Source of the DNA: Phyllobacteriaceae bacterium Water-Bin73
GTDB taxonomy: Bacteria; Pseudomonadota; Alphaproteobacteria; RS24
Reading direction: 5' to 3'
Assembly (NCBI GenBank): GCA_900197605.1
Contig: FZLQ01000005.1
Coordinates: 1 to 37,739, forward strand
Length of the DNA: 37,739 bases
Shown piece after piece: positions 1 through 6,601 of the stretch. Position 1 is the first letter of the stretch. Each line of letters starts with the position of its first letter. The position numbers and the translations under genes were made by a program. The notes under the pieces are model-generated. The model searched no databases. It was given only the letters and a program-made list of their open reading frames with translations, and was not told where the DNA came from.

Positions 1-95
1 GGCGCGCTGAGCGTGTCGCGATTTTTTGGCTGCGCGTGAAAGGCTATCGCATTGTCGCGCCGCCTAAGTCGATGCGCGCGGTTTTCGCGGTATAA
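1..95 (+). pseudogene. yraN: Probable 3'-truncated yraN (UPF0102) remnant, cut by the window start
   Basis: The frame beginning at base 3 is open from the window edge to TAA at 93-95. Its first residues (RAERVAIFWLRVKGYRIVA) look like the N-terminal part of the YraN/UPF0102 predicted-nuclease family, which has a conserved AE pair and a KGYRI segment. Right after this, where the family should continue with basic residues and the GEIDL catalytic motif, the frame reads an unrelated tail of about 11 residues and stops. No GEID-like continuation appears in the other plus-strand frames before gshB. yraN is a usual upstream neighbour of gshB in Alphaproteobacteria, which supports the identification. 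The true start lies outside the window. This is a resemblance judged by eye over about 19 residues. Confidence 0.45.
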
Positions 96-96
96 T
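91..96 (+). promoter_or_regulatory. Consensus -10 box upstream of gshB
   Basis: TATAAT, a perfect sigma70-type -10 hexamer, lies 72 bases before the preferred gshB start at 168 and overlaps the stop codon of the yraN remnant. No convincing -35 hexamer is present 16-18 bases upstream, so promoter activity is inferred from the -10 alone. Confidence 0.4.
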
Positions 97-167
97 GCTC
101 ACCGCCCCGCTTTCCGCTTGAGCCGCAGCGCGATATGCCCGAAACTGTCGTCACTGAAGGAGCGTTT

Positions 168-1115
168 ATGAGCTTGAAAATCGCCATTCAAATGGACCCG
201 ATTGCCGATATTGATATTGTCGGTGATACGACTTTTGCGCTGGCTTTGGCGGCGCAGGGGCGCGGCCATCAATTATTTTATTATACCCCCGACGCGCTTT
301 CCATGCTGGACGGCATTGTGTCGGCGCGTCTCAGCCCGTTAAAAGTGGCTGATAAAAAAGACGCGCATTTCAAGCTGGGCGAGGCCCGACTGACGGATTT
401 GCGTGAGATGGATGTGGTCTTGATGCGCCAAGACCCGCCTTTTGACATGAATTATATTTCCGCGACGCATTTTTTAGAGCGTATTCACCCTGAGGTTTTG
501 GTGGTGAATGACCCGGTCGCCGTGCGTAATGCGCCGGAAAAAATATTCCCCGTGCGCTTTGAGGGTTTGCTGCCGCCGACGCTGATGACGCGCGACCGAC
601 AAGCCCTGACCGATTTCCGCGCACAGCATGGCGATATTATTCTGAAACCGGTTTTCGGCAATGGCGGGGCGGGCGTGTTTCGTTTGCGCGGTGATGATGA
701 AAATTTCGGGGCGCTGATGGATGCGCTTCTGGATGGTGCCGCCGCCCCCGAGCCGATAATCGCGCAAGCCTATTTGCCGGCCATTCGCGCCGGTGATAAG
801 CGGGTGATTTTGGTTGAAGGGGAGGCTGTCGGCGCCTTGAACCGTGTGCCTGCCGATGGCGATGCGCGCGCCAATGTGCATGTGGGCGGCGCGCCGCAAG
901 CCATTGAGCTTGATGCGCGCGACAAGGAAATCGCCGCGCAAATCGGCCCGACGCTGAAAAATATGGGCATTATTTTTGCCGGCATTGATGTGATTGGCGG
1001 ACAGTTGACAGAGATTAATGTCACCTCCCCGACCTGTATTCGCGAAATTAAGGCTTTTGGCGGCCCCGATATTGCCGAGATGATACTCGATGCCATTGAA
1101 GCGCGCCGCGCCTGA
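168..1115 (+). CDS. gshB: Glutathione synthetase
   Basis: ATP-dependent ligase that joins gamma-glutamylcysteine to glycine, the second step of glutathione synthesis, in the cytoplasm. The start at 168 is preferred over an in-frame ATG at 135 because GAAGGAG (156-162) sits five bases before it and because the resulting N-terminus ([12 protein letters not shown]) is the canonical GshB start. This gives 315 residues, the usual family length. Recognisable segments include the N-terminal substrate domain, the [11 protein letters not shown] segment, the ATP-grasp glycine-rich loop (GNGGAGVFR) and the C-terminal [13 protein letters not shown] motif. gshB normally sits between yraN and comM; here both neighbours appear reduced to fragments while gshB itself looks intact. 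Confidence 0.96.
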   Translation: MSLKIAIQMDPIADIDIVGDTTFALALAAQGRGHQLFYYTPDALSMLDGIVSARLSPLKVADKKDAHFKLGEARLTDLREMDVVLMRQDPPFDMNYISATHFLERIHPEVLVVNDPVAVRNAPEKIFPVRFEGLLPPTLMTRDRQALTDFRAQHGDIILKPVFGNGGAGVFRLRGDDENFGALMDALLDGAAAPEPIIAQAYLPAIRAGDKRVILVEGEAVGALNRVPADGDARANVHVGGAPQAIELDARDKEIAAQIGPTLKNMGIIFAGIDVIGGQLTEINVTSPTCIREIKAFGGPDIAEMILDAIEARRA

Positions 1116-1198
1116 TACAGGGTTTGGGCCTATTGGCCGGTCGCGAGGCTTTGGCGGATAAGGATATTGCCACCGCGCTGGTCTGGCGCGGGCATTAG
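1112..1198 (+). pseudogene. Possible comM/yifB C-terminal remnant
   Basis: A frame overlapping the gshB stop codon reads 28 codons to TAG at 1196-1198. The last part (LAGREALADKDIATALVWRG) matches, with the same spacing, the C-terminal helix pattern of ComM/YifB Mg-chelatase-like proteins: a DLAG-like segment, then xIAxAL, then an aromatic residue followed by Arg. comM is a common downstream neighbour of gshB in Alphaproteobacteria. The rest of the roughly 500-residue protein is absent, and no start codon or ribosome binding site precedes the fragment, so this would be a deletion scar, not a gene. It is a short resemblance judged by eye. Confidence 0.4.
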
Positions 1199-1230
1199 TT
1201 TTCATCGCGCGGCCAAAGACCCGAAAATGA

Positions 1231-3501
1231 CTAAATGGTTTCCAGCCCATAAGCGGCCAGCGCCGCCATGTTCAATACTTCCGTTGCGGTCGCGCCGATG
1301 CGGGCAATTTGCACCGGCCGCTCAAGGCCGATCAAAATCGGTCCGATAAGCGTGGCTTGACCAAGCTCTTCAAGCATTTTGGTTGATATGGAAGCCGAGT
1401 GAATGGCCGGCATGACCAGCACATTGGCCGGTTCTGTCAGGCGACAAAACGGATAACGCTGCATGGCTTCGCGGTTCAGCGCGACATCTGCCGCCATTTC
1501 GCCTTCATATTCAAAATCAACGCCGCGCTCATCAAGCAGTTTAACCGCCTCGCGCACATAGACCGAACGGTCGCCCTCAGGATGACCAAAGGTCGAATAA
1601 GCCAGCATGGCGACGCGGGGCTCATGGCCCAGCGCCCGCGCCGTGGCCGCGCTTTGGCAGGCTATATCGGCCAGCTCTTCGGCGCTTGGCATATCAATAA
1701 CATTTGTGTCGGCAACCATGACCGTGCGCCCGCCGCGCGCAATCAGCATGGAAACCCCCATGACGCGCTGTCCGGCGCGCGGGTCAATCACTTTCGACAC
1801 CTCTTCCAGCGTGATGGAATAAGACCGCGTAACGCCGGTGACCATCGCATCGGCATCGCCGCGCGCCAACGCACAGGCCCCGAAAATATTGCGGTCATTG
1901 GATACCATGCGCTCGCAATCGCGCATCAACATGCCCTGGCGTTGCAGCCGCTCAAACAAAAATGCGCTGTAATCGCCAATGCGGTCAGAGGCGCGTGTGT
2001 CGCGAATTTCAATATCATCGCGCGCGTCAAGTCCCAGCGCGCTCATATTTTCTCGGACGATATTTTCCGTGCCGACCAGCACCGGCTCGCCCAGCCCCAA
2101 ATCCTTATAGGCAATGGCGGCGCGGATAACTTGTTCTTGCTCGCCTTCGGCAAAAATCATCCGCTTCGCATTTTGCTTGGATTTATTCATGATGATTTGT
2201 ATCGAACTGGCGGTCGGGTCGAGGCGCGCTTTCAGGCGGGCTTGATAGCCGTCCATATCGACAATCGGCGCGCGCGCAACCCCGCTATCCATCGCCGCAC
2301 GCGCCACAGCCGGCGGGATTTCGCTAATCAAGCGCGGGTCAAACGGCACCGGAATAATATAGCGCGGGCCAAAACGCGGACGCTCGCCATCATAGGCGGC
2401 GGCCACTTCATCGGGCACATCTTCACGCGCCAACATGGCCAGCGCCTCGGCGCAAGCGATTTTCATATCATCATTAATTGTCGTGGCGCGCACATCGAGC
2501 GCCCCGCGAAAAATATAGGGAAAGCCCAAAACATTATTCACCTGATTGGGATAATCCGAGCGACCGGTCGCCATAATGGCATCATCGCGAATGGCGGCGA
2601 CTTCTTCGGGCGTAATTTCCGGGTCCGGATTGGCCATCGCAAAAATAATCGGATTATCGGCCATCGCTTTGACCATATCCTCGGTCACCGCGCCCTTCAC
2701 GGACAGACCCAAAAATACATCTGCATCTTGCATGGCGTCGCTCAGGCTGCGCGCTTTGGTGTCAGCGGCATGGGCTGATTTCCATTGGTTCATGCCCTCT
2801 TTGCGGCCTTTATAAATCACGCCTTTCGTGTCGCATAAAATCGCATTATTGGCGCCGACACCCATGGCTTTAATCAGCTCCAAACAGGCAATGCCGGCCG
2901 CGCCCGCGCCATTCACGCAGACTTTAATCTGTTTAATATCCTTGCCCGTCAGATGCAGCGCATTGATGAGACCGGCGGCGCAAATAATCGCCGTACCGTG
3001 CTGGTCATCATGGAAAACCGGAATATCCATCAGTTCGCGCAACTGGCTTTCAATGATAAAGCAATCGGGCGCTTTAATGTCTTCCAGATTAATGCCGCCA
3101 AAGCTGGGGCCCATAAATTTCACCGCATCGACAATTTCTTGCGGGTCTTCCGTGTCCAGTTCGAGGTCGATACTGTCAACATCGGCAAAACGTTTGAACA
3201 AAACCGCCTTGCCCTCCATCACCGGTTTGGAGGCCAGCGCGCCCAAATTGCCCAAGCCCAAAATGGCTGTGCCATTGGAAACCACGGCGACCATATTGCC
3301 GCGCGCGGTGAGGTCATATGAAGCATCAGGATTATCGGCAATGGCTTGCACCGGCACGGCGACACCCGGCGAATAGGCCAGCGAGAGATCCCGCTGGGTC
3401 GCCATCGGTTTGGTGGGGCTGATTTCAAGCTTGCCCGGCTTGCCGCGTGTATGGAAGCGCAGCGCTTCCTCATCGGTGAAGTTTTTTTCCGTATCACTCA
3501 T
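1231..3501 (-). CDS. maeB: NADP-type malic enzyme fused to phosphotransacetylase-like domain
   Basis: Oxidatively decarboxylates malate to pyruvate with NAD(P), linking the TCA cycle to pyruvate and NADPH supply. At 756 residues it is the long MaeB type. The malic enzyme domain fills roughly residues 15-425 and includes the FHDDQHGT motif (163-170) and the nucleotide-binding loop NGAGAAG (197-203). The C-terminal half from about residue 430 resembles phosphate acetyl/butyryltransferase and in related enzymes is thought to be regulatory, responding to acetyl-CoA. Only a weak AGAGA-like ribosome binding site precedes the ATG. The gene is convergent with gshB and divergent from mutS, sharing a 169-base intergenic region with it. 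No terminator is evident between gshB and maeB. Confidence 0.95.
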   Translation of the reverse strand: MSDTEKNFTDEEALRFHTRGKPGKLEISPTKPMATQRDLSLAYSPGVAVPVQAIADNPDASYDLTARGNMVAVVSNGTAILGLGNLGALASKPVMEGKAVLFKRFADVDSIDLELDTEDPQEIVDAVKFMGPSFGGINLEDIKAPDCFIIESQLRELMDIPVFHDDQHGTAIICAAGLINALHLTGKDIKQIKVCVNGAGAAGIACLELIKAMGVGANNAILCDTKGVIYKGRKEGMNQWKSAHAADTKARSLSDAMQDADVFLGLSVKGAVTEDMVKAMADNPIIFAMANPDPEITPEEVAAIRDDAIMATGRSDYPNQVNNVLGFPYIFRGALDVRATTINDDMKIACAEALAMLAREDVPDEVAAAYDGERPRFGPRYIIPVPFDPRLISEIPPAVARAAMDSGVARAPIVDMDGYQARLKARLDPTASSIQIIMNKSKQNAKRMIFAEGEQEQVIRAAIAYKDLGLGEPVLVGTENIVRENMSALGLDARDDIEIRDTRASDRIGDYSAFLFERLQRQGMLMRDCERMVSNDRNIFGACALARGDADAMVTGVTRSYSITLEEVSKVIDPRAGQRVMGVSMLIARGGRTVMVADTNVIDMPSAEELADIACQSAATARALGHEPRVAMLAYSTFGHPEGDRSVYVREAVKLLDERGVDFEYEGEMAADVALNREAMQRYPFCRLTEPANVLVMPAIHSASISTKMLEELGQATLIGPILIGLERPVQIARIGATATEVLNMAALAAYGLETI

Positions 3502-3655
3502 GACAGTCTCTGACTTATCTCTAATTTACGGCTTTTACGGGGTCGGGGCGGTAAAAACAAGGCGAGGCGGAAAAGAAAAACAAAATAAATTCAACAGCTT
3601 TTTACTGATTTCGGCCTTTATCGGCGTGTTGGCGCGTGTTTCATGTCGCCAGCTT

Positions 3656-3664
3656 TGCTAAACT
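3656..3664 (+). promoter_or_regulatory. Possible extended -10 promoter directly before mutS
   Basis: TGCTAAACT fits the extended -10 pattern (TG, one base, then a TATAAT-like hexamer). Transcription would start six or seven bases downstream, at or next to the A of the mutS ATG at 3671. No good -35 lies at normal spacing. The remaining divergent region between maeB and mutS (3502-3655) holds A-rich sequence but no other signal I can support. Confidence 0.3.
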
Positions 3665-3670
3665 CTTTGT

Positions 3671-6493
3671 ATGTCACCTGCCGCACCAGAAGCTGAAAAG
3701 CCGAAAAAACCCGCCGCATCGAAATCGCCCGACCGGGTGACCCCGATGATGGCGCAGTTTTTGGAGATTAAGGCGGCACATGCCGACGCGCTCTTATTCT
3801 ATCGCATGGGCGATTTTTACGAATTGTTTTTTGACGATGCCGTGGCTGCCGCCGCCGCATTGGACATTACCCTGACCCATCGCGGCACGCATTTGGGGCA
3901 AGCCGTGCCGATGTGCGGCGTGCCATATCATGCCAGTGAGGGTTATTTACAGCGCCTCATTAAGGCCGGTTTCAGGGTCGCCATTTGCGAGCAGACCGAG
4001 GACCCGGCAGCCGCCAAAAAGCGCGGCGCCAAATCCGTGGTGCGCCGCGAGGTGGTGCGCTTGGTAACAGCCGGCACGCTGAGCGAAGAGACGCTGCTGG
4101 ACGCCAAGACAGATAATTTTATTGCCGCCATTGCCTGCCTGGGCAATGTCGCCGCAGATGCGGGGCACGGCAAAACGGCAGGCCAATGGGCGGTGGCCTG
4201 GGCCGATATGTCGACCGGCGGATTTTTTGTCGCCAAGACAAATCGGGCTGATTTATCGGCATTGCTGGCGCGTTTGGCGCCGCGTGAAATCATCATTCCC
4301 GATGCCGTCGCGCAGGCGTTTTCAGATGCCTCGGCTGACAGCTTGGAGGTCAATGCGTCCATCAATGCATCTGCCAATCCGCCTATGCTGTCGCCGGTTG
4401 GCGATTTGGCGTCACCGGCTGCTGCCGATGCGATGCGCGCGCGCTTTGGGGTTGCCTGCCATGATGCCTTAACGGCAGAAGGGGCAGCAGAGGGCGCGGT
4501 GGTCACGCTCGCTTGCGCGCATATTCTCGCCTATTTCGAGGCCACCCAATATGCCACGCAAATCACGCTCAGCGCGCCGCGCCTTGAGGGTGACGCACAA
4601 ATTATGGCGCTTGATGCGGCAACGCGAAGCAATCTTGAACTGAACCGCACCCTATCGGGCACGCGCGAGGGCAGTCTGTTGGCGGCCATTGATGAGAGCG
4701 TCACTGCCGCCGGGGCGCGGCTTTTGGCAGCGCGCCTCAATGCGCCTTTAACCGAGCGCGCCTTGATTGAGGCGCGGCTGGCGGCGGTTGGCGTGTTTGT
4801 CGCAGATGCCGATTTGGGCGCCGATATCAGAGCGCACTTAAAGACCACACCGGATATGGCGCGCGCGCTTAATCGTTTGGCCATGCAACGCGGCGGGCCG
4901 CGCGATGTGGCCGCCATCGCGCAAGGATTGGGCGCGGCGCGTGCGGTTGCGGCGCGGCTGCTGGCCGCTTCGGTGGAAACCTCGCATGGGGCGGCGGGCG
5001 AATTGGCGACGCAAATTGAGACGCTGGGGCGCGAAAGCCAAAAGCTTGCCGATATGGGCGCTCATTTAAGCGCAGCGCTTGACGACAGCCTGCCGCTTTT
5101 GGCGCGCGATGGCGGATTTATTCGCGACGGCTTTCATGCCGGTCTTGATGAAGCGCGGGCTTTGCGCGATGAAAGCAGACGCATTATTGCGGCTTTGCAA
5201 AACCGCTATGGCGAAGAAACCGGCATTAAGGCGCTGAAGATTAAACATAATGGCGTGTTGGGATTTCATATTGATGTGCCCGCCGCGCATGGCGATAAGC
5301 TGATGCGCGCGCCGCATGATGGCGTGTTTATCCATCGCCAAACCCTGGCCAGCTCGGTGCGGTTTTCGTCCGCCGAATTGGCCGAACTGGCCGGACAAAT
5401 ATCGCGCGCCGGTGAAACCGCTTTGGCTTTGGAGCTGGATATATTGGCCGATTTGACGGCGCAGGTTTTGGCCGCGCGTGACGGGCTTGACGCGCTGGGC
5501 GCGGCGTTGGCGATTGTCGATGTAAGCACCGCATTGGCGCAAAAAGCGCGCGCCGAAAATTGGGTCGCGCCAAAACTTTATGATGATTGCCGATTTGTGA
5601 TTGAGGGCGGTCGCCATCCGGTGGTGGAGGCGGCTTTGCGCGCGCAAAGTGCTGCGCCCTTTATCGCCAATCCTTGCGTGCTGGATGCCGCCGGCCAAGA
5701 AGGCCCGCGCATGAGCTTGCTCACCGGTCCGAATATGGCGGGTAAATCGACCTTTTTGCGGCAAAATGCGCTGCTCGCCATCATCGCCCAAATGGGCAGT
5801 TTTGTGCCTGCCGCCAAAGCCGATATCGGCATTGTGGATCGGGTTTATTCGCGGGTCGGGGCGGCTGATGATTTGGCGCGGGGACGCTCGACCTTCATGG
5901 TTGAAATGGTGGAAACCGCCGCGATTTTGACCGGCGCAGGCCCGCGCGCGCTCGTTATATTGGACGAAATCGGACGCGGCACAGCGACCTTTGACGGCTT
6001 GTCTTTGGCTTGGGCGGCGGTTGAATATTTGCATGAAGTGATCGGCTGCCGGACTTTATTTGCCACGCATTATCACGAATTGACCGCGCTGGCCGACCGC
6101 TTGGACGGGCTGGCCAATGCCTCGATGAAAGTGCGCGAGCATGAGGGCAAATTGGTGTTTTTGCATGAGGTCGGGGCCGGTGCGGCTGACCGCTCTTATG
6201 GGATTCATGTCGCTGAATTGGCCGGCCTGCCCGATACGGTGACGGCGCGCGCGCGCCATGTCTTGGCGCAGCTTGAAGAAAATAACGCCGCCGGCACATC
6301 GACGCAAAATGGAACAGCCAATAATTTGGCTGACGCCTTGCCGCTATTTGAAGCCCGCCCACCGCAACCGCCCAAAAGCAATGCCTTGCATGATGCGGTG
6401 ACCGGCATTGACCCCGACCGGCTGAGCCCGCGTGAAGCATTGGATTGGTTGTATCGCTTGCAAGAAATTGCCGATAATAAGGGCGATGATTAG
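3671..6493 (+). CDS. mutS: DNA mismatch repair protein MutS
   Basis: Recognises base mismatches and small loops and, with MutL, starts mismatch repair on newly replicated DNA. The N-terminal mismatch-binding domain carries the Phe-Tyr-Glu wedge motif (F49, E51 in GDFYELF). The C-terminal ABC-type ATPase has Walker A GPNMAGKS (686-693), Walker B VILDE (762-766) and the FATHYHEL segment. Its 940 residues are slightly longer than enterobacterial MutS because of a Pro/Lys/Ala-rich N-terminus and insertions. There is no Shine-Dalgarno sequence before the ATG, and a -10-like box lies only six bases upstream, so the message may be leaderless. It is the first plus-strand gene after the divergent maeB and is followed by glnD, the usual alphaproteobacterial order. 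Confidence 0.97.
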   Translation: MSPAAPEAEKPKKPAASKSPDRVTPMMAQFLEIKAAHADALLFYRMGDFYELFFDDAVAAAAALDITLTHRGTHLGQAVPMCGVPYHASEGYLQRLIKAGFRVAICEQTEDPAAAKKRGAKSVVRREVVRLVTAGTLSEETLLDAKTDNFIAAIACLGNVAADAGHGKTAGQWAVAWADMSTGGFFVAKTNRADLSALLARLAPREIIIPDAVAQAFSDASADSLEVNASINASANPPMLSPVGDLASPAAADAMRARFGVACHDALTAEGAAEGAVVTLACAHILAYFEATQYATQITLSAPRLEGDAQIMALDAATRSNLELNRTLSGTREGSLLAAIDESVTAAGARLLAARLNAPLTERALIEARLAAVGVFVADADLGADIRAHLKTTPDMARALNRLAMQRGGPRDVAAIAQGLGAARAVAARLLAASVETSHGAAGELATQIETLGRESQKLADMGAHLSAALDDSLPLLARDGGFIRDGFHAGLDEARALRDESRRIIAALQNRYGEETGIKALKIKHNGVLGFHIDVPAAHGDKLMRAPHDGVFIHRQTLASSVRFSSAELAELAGQISRAGETALALELDILADLTAQVLAARDGLDALGAALAIVDVSTALAQKARAENWVAPKLYDDCRFVIEGGRHPVVEAALRAQSAAPFIANPCVLDAAGQEGPRMSLLTGPNMAGKSTFLRQNALLAIIAQMGSFVPAAKADIGIVDRVYSRVGAADDLARGRSTFMVEMVETAAILTGAGPRALVILDEIGRGTATFDGLSLAWAAVEYLHEVIGCRTLFATHYHELTALADRLDGLANASMKVREHEGKLVFLHEVGAGAADRSYGIHVAELAGLPDTVTARARHVLAQLEENNAAGTSTQNGTANNLADALPLFEARPPQPPKSNALHDAVTGIDPDRLSPREALDWLYRLQEIADNKGDD

Positions 6494-6524
6494 CAGGCCG
6501 TGATTTGGCCGCAATTCGTGCTAT

Positions 6525-6536
6525 ATGTTCGAACAT
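6525..6536. promoter_or_regulatory. 12-bp perfect palindrome upstream of glnD
   Basis: ATGTTCGAACAT is a perfect inverted repeat in the mutS-glnD gap. It overlaps a possible extended -10 (TGCTATATG, 6519-6527), a location suited to a repressor operator. It does not match the alphaproteobacterial LexA direct repeat GTTC-N7-GTTC. The binding protein is unknown. Confidence 0.3.
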
Positions 6537-6537
6537 G

Positions 6538-6554
6538 AGGGGCAACAGACCCCT
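6538..6554 (+). other. Short hairpin in the glnD leader
   Basis: AGGGG (6538-6542) and CCCCT (6550-6554) can pair around a seven-base loop, 47 bases before the glnD start. No T-run follows on the plus strand, so this is not a typical terminator. Confidence 0.3.
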
Positions 6555-6601
6555 AAAAAGCGTAATTAAGGCAGCAGAGCTTGCAAGAAAGGGTTGCCCT
6601 T

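Noticed and set aside
1116-1230. Terminator between convergent gshB and maeB
   Set aside because: Only weak GC-rich inverted repeats without T-runs are visible.
1399-2778. 459-codon open frame on the plus strand inside maeB
   Set aside because: It lies opposite the intact, motif-rich maeB gene; the His/Arg/Ala-rich translation has no recognisable family and is a compositional shadow.
5066-6034. 322-codon open frame on the minus strand inside mutS
   Set aside because: Antisense to the conserved MutS core and ATPase; composition-driven open frame without ribosome binding site or known motifs.
6525-6536. LexA/SOS box upstream of glnD
   Set aside because: Alphaproteobacterial LexA uses the direct repeat GTTC-N7-GTTC, whereas this is a gapless palindrome.
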